A DNA stretch of 14,138 nucleotides from Bacteroidales bacterium (GCA_029938185.1 JAOZVK010000088.1:1-14138), one strand, 5' to 3'. Numbered from the stretch's first letter, positions 1 to 7,589 are shown. Notes: generated from the sequence alone by a model not told the origin. Translations and numbers: made by a program.

Positions 1-60
1 GCATTTATGTCCACCGATTACCATCGGTGGCATGCCTATAGAACATGCCTAAAGGTATTT
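1..60 (+). repeat. REP-like hairpin element, solitary copy
   Basis: A perfect 8-bp stem, CCACCGAT (11-18) with ATCGGTGG (23-30), closes a TACC loop. It is followed by a tail holding two copies of CATGCC and a small CCT-AAA-GG stem, then a T-rich end. The same plan (large hairpin with a TAYC loop, spacer, small hairpin of the CCTnnnGG kind, T-rich end) is seen twice in the element at 8968-9121, so I class it as the same kind of short palindromic repeat. The element may begin before the window. An alternative is a bidirectional terminator for the antiporter gene that ends at 193, but the stem lies more than 160 bp past that stop codon. Confidence 0.5.
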
Positions 61-192
61 AATCACTTTCTAATAACTTGTTTATTAAGTTTGAAACTTC
101 AGTTTTTTAAAGTTATAAACTGTTAGATGGAAATTGAAACTTGCCTAAAATATTAAATAACTTCTATGCAATTAATTTATTTTTAATTATTT

Positions 193-1425
193 TTAAACTA
201 ATCTTTTTAGCAGTCTTTTTAGACTTAATCCTTGTACAACAATAGAAAAAACTACAACTATATAGGTTACTGTCAAAATGAGGTCATTATGCATTTCACT
301 TGTTAATGACAGTGCTAGTGCAATAGAAATACCTCCACGCAAACCTCCCCATGTCATTAATATTCCTGTTTTTGGAACCATATCCAATTTTCGTTGAAAA
401 ATTTTAATAGGAATAAATAAAACAATATATCTAACTAACAAAACAAGCGGAATTGCAATTATACCAATTATAACATAAAGTTTATCGAATGAAAGAATTG
501 CTAATTCAAACCCTATTAATACAAATAAAATTGCATTCAAAAATACATCAATCAGTTCCCAAAATTTGTCAAGATACTGCTCAGTAATTTCCGAAATTGC
601 AGTATTTCTTGCAGTATTTCCAATAAACAATCCTGCTACTACAACAGTCAATGGACCCGAGAAATGAAGCGTTTGTGCTAACAAATAACCACCCATTACT
701 AATGCAAAAGTTATCATTACTTCGGTTTCGTAATGGTCTATTGATTTTAGCATTTTATATGATATATATCCTAAAGCACCTCCAAGCAAAATACCTCCAA
801 ATACTTCTTTTACAAATAATATAGCTATTTCAGAAACTTCTACATTTGCTATGCCCTTACTGGCAATATTCATAAGTGTTAGGAATACTACAACGCCTAT
901 TCCGTCGTTAAATAAGGATTCTCCAATAATTTTTATTTCGAGTTGTTTTGGGGCTTTCGCTTCTTTTAATATTCCTAATACGGCTATTGGGTCAGTTGGG
1001 GATATTAGTGCTCCGAATAATAAACAATATATATAATTTATTTCAATACCTACTAAATTAACAATATAGTAAAACAATGTACCAACAATAAATGTTGAAG
1101 CAACTACTCCAAAAGTAGCAAAAATAAATATTGGCCATTTTTGTTGTTTTAATTTTTCAATATCGGTATGTAATGCTCCTGCAAATAATAAAAAACTTAG
1201 CATTACATCAAGCAATATATCTTTAAAATTTATTTTATTAATTATATTGTGTTCAAATGCCAAAAAATCAGAACTATAATTGCCTATTATTAGAATTACT
1301 ATTGTAAACGCTATTGAAAGCACCATTAAACCTATCGTTGTTGGTAACTTTAAAAATTTTATATTAATATAAGCAAATATCGCTGCTATTACTATTAATA
1401 TTGTTATTATCATAAATATATCCAT
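193..1425 (-). CDS. Na+/H+ antiporter, CPA1 (NhaP/NHE-like) family
   Basis: An integral inner-membrane cation/proton exchanger of 410 residues. Hydrophobic segments run almost end to end, consistent with about 12-13 membrane helices. Family signatures are clear: SPTDP at about residues 142-146 (the unwound crossing helix), GESLFNDG at 168-175 with the Asn-Asp pair (N173, D174) that forms the ion site in electroneutral CPA1 exchangers, HFSGPLTVVVAG in the middle, and TWGGLRGG near the C-terminus with the conserved Arg at about 363. It should exchange Na+ (or Li+/K+) for H+ to control internal pH and sodium. It stops soon after the last helix, so it lacks the long cytoplasmic regulatory tail of NHE or SOS1 proteins. 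It is the last gene of the minus-strand run. Its start lies 34 bp from the outer end of repeat copy A, so that repeat now separates it from whatever once lay upstream. The exact cation cannot be read from sequence. Confidence 0.93.
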   Translation of the reverse strand: MDIFMIITILIVIAAIFAYINIKFLKLPTTIGLMVLSIAFTIVILIIGNYSSDFLAFEHNIINKINFKDILLDVMLSFLLFAGALHTDIEKLKQQKWPIFIFATFGVVASTFIVGTLFYYIVNLVGIEINYIYCLLFGALISPTDPIAVLGILKEAKAPKQLEIKIIGESLFNDGIGVVVFLTLMNIASKGIANVEVSEIAILFVKEVFGGILLGGALGYISYKMLKSIDHYETEVMITFALVMGGYLLAQTLHFSGPLTVVVAGLFIGNTARNTAISEITEQYLDKFWELIDVFLNAILFVLIGFELAILSFDKLYVIIGIIAIPLVLLVRYIVLFIPIKIFQRKLDMVPKTGILMTWGGLRGGISIALALSLTSEMHNDLILTVTYIVVVFSIVVQGLSLKRLLKRLV

Positions 1426-1459
1426 ATTATAATTATTTGAGTATCAAAAAAATGAAAAT

Positions 1460-1602
1460 AAGGTCTTTGACCTATTTATTATTGTTTAAAATTTGATTTA
1501 AGTAATGTTACAAAAGTTTTGCGACATTTACCTATTCATAACTTACTGATTAAATTGTCTTTGTACTAATGCGTAAGCAACTATAAATAGGTCGAAAACC
1601 TT
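1460..1602. repeat. MITE-like inverted-repeat element, copy A (complete)
   Basis: An element of about 143 bp with terminal inverted repeats. Its left end (from 1460) and the reverse complement of its right end (to 1602) agree at 21 of the first 25 positions by eye; the shared core is GACCTATTTAT. The sequence TA sits at both outer edges (TA|AGG and CCT|TA), as expected for TA target duplication. Copies B and D repeat most of its interior and copy C repeats its right end. The right end contains the stop codon of the DUF1703 reading frame (1601-1603), so the coding end abuts or overlaps the repeat. The left end lies 34 bp before the antiporter start. No coding capacity is visible. Confidence 0.75.
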
Positions 1603-1957
1603 AATTTTTATTTGATGCCTGTTTCACAAAAGGCTCTTTTCCTGCAAAAACTATTGCAAGTTTAATAATGTTCTTTGGTTTTACTTGGTTAGTTATTAGT
1701 TCAGCATGATATTCGTTTTTTTCAATTTGATTTAAAGCCGTTTCTGTTGCTTTTTTTATTCGTTTTTGAAATTTTTTGTCTTCTTCATTAATTTTTTGTT
1801 TTTCTATCTGTTTTATTTCTATTACTATTCCATTTTTATTTTTGTTGTATGGAATTAGCATAATATCATATCTGCCTTCGCCGCTTTCTTTGTTCGATTT
1901 TATTATAAAATCATCTGTCAGAATTGTAAGCAAACCAAGTATATAAACATGGTATAT
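1601..1957 (-). pseudogene. Severed C-terminal PD-(D/E)XK nuclease part of the DUF1703-type protein
   Basis: This is the continuation, in the same frame, of the AAA-ATPase-like gene that stops at 1958-1960. Reading straight through that TAA gives IYHVYILGLLTIL, which matches the FYHxFxLGLL linker expected at this place in full-length DUF1703 proteins. It is followed by DDFIIKSNKESGEGRYDIML and IVIEIK. These carry the PD-(D/E)XK signature: an acidic residue in the NxESGxGRYD segment, the Asp of RYD, and the E-x-K of EIK. The longest open stretch after the stop would begin at a TTG codon (1933), which is a Leu in the family, so independent translation is doubtful. It ends inside the terminal repeat of copy A. 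With the upstream part the restored protein would be about 593 residues, the usual size for the family. Confidence 0.8.
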
Positions 1958-3382
1958 TTATTCGGTCAAGTAAGTATAATTATTCGTTTTTTTTGCTGTA
2001 TCAAAATAGCTTAAAGTATTTTTAATTATACGTTTAAAGCCTTTTTCAAATTCAATTATTCTATTATTTATTAAACTTCGTGTTGTTGAAATAAGTAAGT
2101 CTCTTTTTATACGAACTTCCGTATTGAGCCAAGTCATTATTATATCTCTAAATACAATTTTTACTTCATTATTCGGAATTTTAAGTTTATAGTTACCAAA
2201 ATCACTTTTCTCAACCTGTGTTAAATATCCATTATCTGTTAGTAAAGTCCACAAAAGCTCATTGTCGGTTTCAAAATCTTGAAATACAAAATTTTCCTTT
2301 AATTCCTTATCTATTGTTTTACCTTCAATTAAATCTTTAATTTTGTCTTTTACTCCAAGTTCAATAATTCTACTTTTAATTAAAGAATAGTCTCCAGAGT
2401 TTACCCAGTATGGTTTAAAACCAGCTTTTTCTTTTGCTATATAATTTACGATAGACCAAGGGTTAAAAATATTATCAAGATTTCCAAATTTATAACCATC
2501 GTACCACTTTTTAACATTATTTATTTGGCTTTTTAAATCAAAATAAGTCAATATTTCTTCTGTTTCTTTTTTTGTAAAGCCAAAGCTATCAGAAAAATAG
2601 GGTACTGTAATTCCATAAACGTCAAAATTATTCCACTCCGAAAAGATACTTTCTCGTCCTACTCGCAATACACCTGTCAGAAGTCCTTTTTTTAGATTAG
2701 TATCATTTCCTTTATAAACATTTCCAAGAAATCCCTGCATAAAAGTTATTATTTTTTCATAATAAGTTTTATTCTCTTTGTCTTCGGATTTTATCGGACT
2801 GTTAGTATTATTAAAAGCAGAAATTATAGGTGCATCATATTCATCTACAAGAACTATAGTTTTTTGTTTAAAATGATTTGTTAGATATTTACTTAAATTT
2901 ACTAAACTTTCTTGTAAATCTGTTTCATTTGCAGTTCTATAAACTATGTTTTCAAAAATTTGTTTATCTGAATTTTTAAGAGTATCTGAATTTAATAAAA
3001 AATCATTTTTCTTATATAAATTTGAAATAAGATTTTTAAATTTATTCAAACAATTTTCCCAATTATTTTCTTTTATGCTTTTTAATGAAATTGTTATTAC
3101 TGGATATTTATTTTGATGCTCATTACAGAAATCTTTTTTTTCTGTAATTTTGTATTCTGAAAATAGTTTTGCATTATCGGGTTTTTGAACATCAAAAAAA
3201 TGCTCAATCATTGAAAGGTTTAATGTTTTTCCAAATCGTTTGGGACGAGGCATTAAAGAAATATATGCTCCTTGTGTGAACAATTCGTAAATTAACATTG
3301 TTTTATCTACAAAATAATTTCCACTGATTATAAATTCTCTAAAATCTGAATATCCTAATTCAATTTTTTTGTTTTTTGTCAT
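1958..3382 (-). CDS. DUF1703-type AAA-ATPase-like protein, truncated by an in-frame stop
   Basis: The N-terminal 474 residues of an AAA-ATPase-like / PD-(D/E)XK nuclease protein (Pfam AAA-ATPase_like plus PDDEXK_9, formerly DUF1703). Landmarks are YFVDKTMLI at 23-31, the family's P-loop PRPKRFGKT at 45-53, the Walker B-like VLVDEYDAPI at about 177-186, and LLTGVLRVGRESIFSEWNN in the second half of the ATPase region. The family is abundant and multicopy in Bacteroidota and its biological role is not settled; nuclease activity is predicted from the fold. A TAA at 1958-1960 cuts the protein just before the nuclease domain, which remains in frame downstream, so this is probably a recent pseudogene, or a stand-alone ATPase if still translated. 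Start: ATG at 3382, 14 bp inside repeat copy B. The whole gene lies between inverted copies A and B, unlike its neighbours. Confidence 0.85.
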   Translation of the reverse strand: MTKNKKIELGYSDFREFIISGNYFVDKTMLIYELFTQGAYISLMPRPKRFGKTLNLSMIEHFFDVQKPDNAKLFSEYKITEKKDFCNEHQNKYPVITISLKSIKENNWENCLNKFKNLISNLYKKNDFLLNSDTLKNSDKQIFENIVYRTANETDLQESLVNLSKYLTNHFKQKTIVLVDEYDAPIISAFNNTNSPIKSEDKENKTYYEKIITFMQGFLGNVYKGNDTNLKKGLLTGVLRVGRESIFSEWNNFDVYGITVPYFSDSFGFTKKETEEILTYFDLKSQINNVKKWYDGYKFGNLDNIFNPWSIVNYIAKEKAGFKPYWVNSGDYSLIKSRIIELGVKDKIKDLIEGKTIDKELKENFVFQDFETDNELLWTLLTDNGYLTQVEKSDFGNYKLKIPNNEVKIVFRDIIMTWLNTEVRIKRDLLISTTRSLINNRIIEFEKGFKRIIKNTLSYFDTAKKTNNYTYLTE

Positions 3383-3396
3383 TTTATAACTTTTTT

Positions 3397-3501
3397 AAGG
3401 TCTTCTATCTATTTATAGTTGCTTACACATTTAGTACAAAGACAATTTAATCAGTAAATTATGAATAGGTAAATGTCGAAAAACTTTTGTAATACTACTT
3501 A
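3397..3501. repeat. MITE-like inverted-repeat element, copy B (lacks one terminus)
   Basis: This stretch matches the reverse complement of copy A closely: about 89 of the first 96 positions by eye, with one single-base indel. It runs from the AAGGTCTTC end at 3397 to about 3491-3501. The outer terminal repeat seen in copies A and D is missing; the sequence turns into the end of the neighbouring hydrolase gene, whose stop codon is at 3510-3512. Orientation is inverted relative to A, and the AAGG end faces the DUF1703 start codon 14 bp away. TA precedes AGG at the inner edge. Confidence 0.75.
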
Positions 3502-3509
3502 TTTTTCTA

Positions 3510-4409
3510 TTACTTAAATTCCTGAATAACATAAAAACCGTTATTTCCTTTTTTTTGATACAAAGGCATTAGTATTCTCCCATTGCACTCCGATAAAATT
3601 GGTTTCTGATTTTCATATGCTAAAATTTCATCTTTTTTTATTTCCTGAAAATTTATATATCCTTGATTCATTTTAAAATCATTACCATTTTTAATTCTGT
3701 GAATGTATGAAAGTTCATAATGTTTTGGAAGTTTTAGTGCTTTGCTTCTAAGTCTTTCTTTATGATTTTCAAACTCTGGAATATCATTTTTATCGACACA
3801 TTTTAAGTGATTCAAAGCCATATATATTGCAGCCATTATATTCCCTTCTGTTTCTTCTGCATAATGCTGTCCGCCTTCAAAAACTAATGCGGTTGCACCT
3901 TTAAATGCATAATATTGTATAGCAGTTTCTTTTAAGTCGCTTGTAAGCTTTTCGACAAATTGCACCTGAAAAGCTTCTGCAAGTTTGATACTTTTTTGAT
4001 TATTGGCAGGAATTGTAAAAATACCACTTTGACTCGAAAAAGAATGGAAATCTATGATTACGCAATTATTAAAATTTCCTAAACAAATATTGTCAATTGC
4101 AGAACTTAATTCTTTTAATTCTTTTAATTCATAAATATTAAGCTTTTTATCTGTATTATTAATATATTCATTAGTCCACATACGATTTAAATCCATATCA
4201 ATGTATCTAATATCTTTATTTAGAGCACCTAAATTACCTCTTAATGCGGTAATATTTCCACTTACCGAAATCTTATTTTTCTTTATAAAATTTATTACTT
4301 TTTCTACACCTGTAACACCAGCCATTTCGTTGCCATGCATTCCCGAAATTAAAATAATTTCGTATCCTTTTTTTTCTCCTTCAATTTTTGCAATAATCCG
4401 ATTTTCCAT
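3510..4409 (-). CDS. Zinc-dependent aspartoacylase / succinylglutamate desuccinylase family hydrolase
   Basis: A 299-residue metallohydrolase of the AstE/AspA branch of the M14-like carboxypeptidase fold. The zinc-site set is complete: H25 and E28 in GMHGNE, H122 in IIDFHS, the substrate-binding DLNR motif at 73-76, and the catalytic Glu E178 in VFEGGQH. Members cleave amide bonds of N-acyl amino acids or related small molecules. The precise substrate cannot be read from sequence, and no arginine-succinyltransferase pathway genes are nearby to support a true AstE assignment. There is no signal peptide, so it should be cytoplasmic. The start at 4409 places HGNE at the expected distance from the N-terminus. 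A 151-bp gap with a possible promoter separates it from the HhH gene upstream. Its stop codon lies at the outer edge of repeat copy B. Confidence 0.88.
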   Translation of the reverse strand: MENRIIAKIEGEKKGYEIILISGMHGNEMAGVTGVEKVINFIKKNKISVSGNITALRGNLGALNKDIRYIDMDLNRMWTNEYINNTDKKLNIYELKELKELSSAIDNICLGNFNNCVIIDFHSFSSQSGIFTIPANNQKSIKLAEAFQVQFVEKLTSDLKETAIQYYAFKGATALVFEGGQHYAEETEGNIMAAIYMALNHLKCVDKNDIPEFENHKERLRSKALKLPKHYELSYIHRIKNGNDFKMNQGYINFQEIKKDEILAYENQKPILSECNGRILMPLYQKKGNNGFYVIQEFK

Positions 4410-4482
4410 TCTAAGTATTTGTTAGTGTATAATTAAGCAATAAGTGCTATTTAACAATTGTTTATGCTATTGTGTAAACTTA

Positions 4483-4562
4483 GGTCTTGATTTAAAAAAG
4501 CTATTAACTGCAAAGTAAATTAATTTTTTATAAAAAACACAATTATATAGGTCGAAGATTTT
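4483..4562. repeat. Degenerate end(s) of the same inverted-repeat family
   Basis: Bases 4547-4562 (ATAGGTCGAAGATTTT) resemble the right end of copy A (ATAGGTCGAAAACCTT), and 4484-4496 (AGGTCTTGATTTA) resemble its left end, about 80 bp apart in opposite orientation. The interior does not match the other copies. As at copy A, the repeat-like end abuts a stop codon, here that of the HhH gene (4561-4563). This may be a decayed or internally deleted copy; chance similarity in AT-rich DNA is not excluded. Confidence 0.3.
4511..4542 (-). promoter_or_regulatory. Possible Bacteroidota-type promoter for the zinc hydrolase gene
   Basis: On the minus strand TTACTTTG (4518-4511) resembles the Bacteroidota -7 consensus TAnnTTTG with one mismatch, and TTG (4542-4540) lies 21 bp upstream, close to the usual -33 spacing. 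It sits about 100 bp before the start codon at 4409. The match is imperfect and the region is AT-rich, so this is tentative. Confidence 0.27.
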
Positions 4563-6663
4563 ATATTTTTATTCTAAACTGAATTTTTACTTCCGATTTG
4601 TTTTGTCCGTTTATTTCATTTAATCCAGAACTGATAACTTTCCTATCAACATAATGAAACTGTGAAAACCTTAACCACATGTCAATTTTTTTTGTAATAG
4701 TATATTTCATAGTTATATAATAGCGAGTTCCTTTTCCGGAATAAGCAGGAATTGAAAATCCATAAAGTATGTCATTTTCATAGGCATATATTCTTGAATT
4801 ATATGGCGAATCAAAAAGTGCATATCTAAAATTTATCTTTAATGGAATTTTTCTGAATTGATAATTTATATCTTGGTATATAACATAACCTTCCTCGGCA
4901 TTGCTACTGTCTCGTTTATATTTAGAAATTTCAATTCTATTTTTTAATTTCAAATATCTCGAAAAACCATACGAAATATGAAACCTAAGCAAATTTTTAT
5001 CAACATTTTCTAAAGTTTTAATAACTTGCTCTCCAATATTTAGGTTTTCTTGTTTTATTTCTCTTTTAAATTTTAAATACATTTGAAGTCTTCGAGCAGC
5101 TCTATAGTCTAATTGAGCAAAATAATCAACACCTTTCGATGGAGCATTGGCTCTCGATTTTAACCAAGGAAATTTATATGAATCAAAATAAACTGATAGT
5201 TTCCAATATTTATATGGGTGAATTTGGGCACCTATATACAAACCATTTTCATTTGATGCTTTTGAAGATTCTGCAAATGCACCTGAATAATATGCTTGAT
5301 AGTTTTTCTGATAATGTCGTTGCACAACTGAAAACGAAACCTGTGGAGCCGGATTTAACAAAGCTCCATTTATAAATGCCATTCCACCATTTTGACTAAT
5401 AGCAGACTCGCCAAAAAAGACAATATCATTAAATATAAAATAATAATCAAATCCAAAATTATAATTATGATTGCCACTAAATTCATACTGATTATATGGT
5501 TTTATCGTTTTATTTAGCTCTGTATCATACTCATAGTTTGCAAAGGTTAGTCCAAGTTTAAATTTTTTTTGTCTAAACAACAAATTACCACCATATACCA
5601 TTTCTGTAATAGCATGTTTATCATCAAGTTCCGACTGTGTTGTATGATAACCAGTAGTTTGAAAAGATGAAACTTCTCTTATTTCGTTTTCAAGAGTATC
5701 AAAATCAGAAATATTTGCATCAATTTTTTTACGTGAATAGAAACCTGTTAGCTCAAAATTTTTATATTTTACAGTAGAAGCAATTCCTCTCATAAATTTG
5801 TTTTCATCTGTCGATGAGTATTTTCTTATACCTTGCGATTTTTTCAATATATTAAGAACATATGATGATTTTCCTCCAGACATTCCAGACCATAAAACCA
5901 AGCCTTGTCCAAATTTTGTTTGAAAATCACCTATTGCAATTCTTTTGAAAACACCAAAATCATTTAGCTGTAAATGTGCAGAGTAGTAATCAAATCCATA
6001 TTTTTGTTCGTCTTTAAAAAAAGCCTCTCCAGGGTCTTTTTCAGCTGTCATTCCCCATTGAATTTTATTTTTATAATTATACTTATACCTCAAGTAGTAT
6101 TTCATTCTATTACCTTTGTATCTTGAATTTGGCTTCTGCAAAAGCATAGTATCATGAATATCTGAAAACCCTAATTGTTCCTCAATCAAAAATTGAGAGC
6201 GTAAAAAAACACTATGTCTACCATATTTTATAGCTTTTTTTAAATTAAAAGGCTTTTTTTCATCAGTTTCACCAACTGTTACAAAAGGTAGTAATTGAAA
6301 TATCTCAATTCTTGAAAGCCCTTTTATTAGTTGTAGTTCGTATATTGTTAAAAAATTACCGTTTTTGGCAATATAATTTAATATATTTTCAATTTGAACA
6401 TCGTTAATAAAATGTAGTTTTTCTAAATCTTCGCGGCTTGCCGAATTTAGATTTAATTTATTTTGACTATAATAGAGTAAATCATCATATAGTGATGTGT
6501 AGTCAAGCTCTTCGTCTGAATTACTTGCAATTTCTTCGATTAATGCTTCAATAGTTTTTTCTTGTGATTTTACTTCAAAATTAATAAACAAGATTGATAG
6601 CAAAATTAAAAAGGAATAAATAAACTTATCTAAATATTGATATTTATAGATATAAGTACTCAT
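4561..6663 (-). CDS. Helix-hairpin-helix protein with a putative outer-membrane beta-barrel
   Basis: A 700-residue exported protein. Residues 1-34 form a signal peptide with a long hydrophobic stretch ending near VKSQ. Residues about 71-132 form tandem helix-hairpin-helix units of the ComEA type: LNLNSASREDLEKL, then a glycine-containing turn, then LTIYELQLIKGLSR. The remaining 550 or so residues are rich in alternating aromatic/polar strands, and the protein ends KIQFRIKI, as expected for a C-terminal beta-barrel. Proteins with this plan are common and poorly characterised in Bacteroidota. ComEA-type HhH modules bind DNA in competence systems, but here the partner is unknown and the HhH unit may mediate protein contact. 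The gene starts 12 bp after the stop of the PorV/FadL-like gene, so the two are probably co-transcribed. The start at 6663 is supported by the signal peptide. Confidence 0.75.
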   Translation of the reverse strand: MSTYIYKYQYLDKFIYSFLILLSILFINFEVKSQEKTIEALIEEIASNSDEELDYTSLYDDLLYYSQNKLNLNSASREDLEKLHFINDVQIENILNYIAKNGNFLTIYELQLIKGLSRIEIFQLLPFVTVGETDEKKPFNLKKAIKYGRHSVFLRSQFLIEEQLGFSDIHDTMLLQKPNSRYKGNRMKYYLRYKYNYKNKIQWGMTAEKDPGEAFFKDEQKYGFDYYSAHLQLNDFGVFKRIAIGDFQTKFGQGLVLWSGMSGGKSSYVLNILKKSQGIRKYSSTDENKFMRGIASTVKYKNFELTGFYSRKKIDANISDFDTLENEIREVSSFQTTGYHTTQSELDDKHAITEMVYGGNLLFRQKKFKLGLTFANYEYDTELNKTIKPYNQYEFSGNHNYNFGFDYYFIFNDIVFFGESAISQNGGMAFINGALLNPAPQVSFSVVQRHYQKNYQAYYSGAFAESSKASNENGLYIGAQIHPYKYWKLSVYFDSYKFPWLKSRANAPSKGVDYFAQLDYRAARRLQMYLKFKREIKQENLNIGEQVIKTLENVDKNLLRFHISYGFSRYLKLKNRIEISKYKRDSSNAEEGYVIYQDINYQFRKIPLKINFRYALFDSPYNSRIYAYENDILYGFSIPAYSGKGTRYYITMKYTITKKIDMWLRFSQFHYVDRKVISSGLNEINGQNKSEVKIQFRIKI

Positions 6664-6675
6664 AAAAAAGTTTTT

Positions 6676-7503
6676 TTAAAATTTATAAGTAATTGACATG
6701 GATGACGAGTATCCTAAAGTTTGATGTTTTTCGAATGATAAATCAAACTGAAAATTTTTCAAATTGTATCCAATTCCGAATGTGTTAAAATATGGATTTG
6801 AAGAAATTCCTGTGCGAAGAAATAATTTATTGTGCATATTAATCTCAACACCTGCTTTAAAAATAGGTTTATCATAAATATTTTTGTCAGTTTGAATACT
6901 AACAAGAACTTTGTCCGAAAATGTATAAGACATACCTATTTTGAATATTGTAGGAATACGTTCATTGTCATAATCGGCAATTTTTGCTTGCCATATATTG
7001 AAAACATGAGCTGCAATTACAAGGTTTTTTATAGGCTCAGACCTTATACCTACTTCGGCTAAGGCTGTTCCTTTTTTACCGTAATCTTCTGGTAATTTAG
7101 TATATAAATAATCAAGCTGTATACCCATAGATATATACTTGCCAAGTTTACGTGCATATGCCAATGCAATTTTATTTTCGCTGTATAATGAATATCCAAA
7201 GTGAGTGTAATTTACTCCAAAAACTCCTGTTTTGGTTGGTAGTACAAAAGCTATTGATTTCAAACTTAACTCTTTTACAAAATACTTATTACCAAAATAT
7301 GCTCCAACTGTCATATTTTTAAGATTAGCTAAACCTGCCTGATTATGATAAATTGACCAAATATCAGCAATTGTAATACTTGAATTTGCCATTGCTTCGG
7401 ATTTTCCTCCAACAGGTTTATTACCATCTATGGCAAACATACTTATATTTATTACGAATATATTTACAAATAATGTAATGTATTTTACGATTTTAGTAGT
7501 CAT
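6676..7503 (-). CDS. PorV/FadL-like outer-membrane beta-barrel protein
   Basis: A 275-residue protein with a signal peptide (about residues 1-24, ending ISMFA). It continues with the G-x-x-x-x-AMANSSITIAD... IYHNQAGLA pattern typical of the PorV/PorQ/FadL-like outer-membrane family, where a conserved Asn-x-Ala-Gly-Leu segment follows the N-terminus. Amphipathic strands follow to the end, and the last residue is Phe (SITYKF), the usual outer-membrane barrel terminus. Members include T9SS shuttle proteins (PorV) and porin-like proteins; at 275 residues it is shorter than typical PorV, so PorQ-like or generic is safer. It is the first gene of the pair with the HhH barrel protein, and a consensus promoter lies just upstream (7532-7562). 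It could act as an outer-membrane partner of the downstream protein; that is inference. Confidence 0.7.
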   Translation of the reverse strand: MTTKIVKYITLFVNIFVINISMFAIDGNKPVGGKSEAMANSSITIADIWSIYHNQAGLANLKNMTVGAYFGNKYFVKELSLKSIAFVLPTKTGVFGVNYTHFGYSLYSENKIALAYARKLGKYISMGIQLDYLYTKLPEDYGKKGTALAEVGIRSEPIKNLVIAAHVFNIWQAKIADYDNERIPTIFKIGMSYTFSDKVLVSIQTDKNIYDKPIFKAGVEINMHNKLFLRTGISSNPYFNTFGIGYNLKNFQFDLSFEKHQTLGYSSSMSITYKF

Positions 7504-7531
7504 TGAAATTATTTTTTAATTAACTGAAAAT

Positions 7532-7562
7532 CAAAAATAGTAAAATTTTTTGTGCATAGCAA
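7532..7562 (-). promoter_or_regulatory. Bacteroidota consensus promoter for the outer-membrane gene pair
   Basis: On the minus strand TATTTTTG (7539-7532) matches the TAnnTTTG -7 element exactly, and TTG (7562-7560) lies 20 bp upstream as the -33 element. Transcription would start near 7525, leaving a leader of roughly 20 bases before the ATG at 7503. It sits in the 86-bp gap after the beta-propeller gene, which argues that the outer-membrane pair is a separate transcription unit. Confidence 0.55.
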
Positions 7563-7589
7563 GATAAAAAGACTCTAAAAAAGCCAAAA

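Noticed and set aside
87..107. Terminator-like AAGTT-TGA-AACTT hairpin followed by CAGTTTTTT
   Set aside because: The stem is only 5 AT-rich base pairs and it faces the plus strand, where no upstream gene is visible in the window.
851..1036. Small plus-strand open frame inside the antiporter gene
   Set aside because: It overlaps the conserved TDP and GESLFNDG core on the other strand and has no independent support. Other short antisense frames in the window were left out for the same reason.
1601..1933. A stand-alone small nuclease gene starting at TTG 1933
   Set aside because: The frame continues upstream through family-conserved residues to the in-frame TAA, and the TTG corresponds to an internal Leu, so a broken gene explains it better.
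1958..1960. Stop-codon reassignment or programmed readthrough of TAA
   Set aside because: Other genes in the window use TAA as their ordinary terminal stop, and no recoding structure is apparent beyond the stop; a point mutation is simpler.
3397..3450. Promoter inside repeat copy B driving the DUF1703 gene
   Set aside because: TGTCTTTG in the repeat differs from TAnnTTTG at the key A position and has no TTG at the right distance.
1460..3501. Integron attC-type gene cassette boundaries
   Set aside because: The copies are inverted rather than direct around the gene, have no recognisable attC core sites, and no integrase is present.
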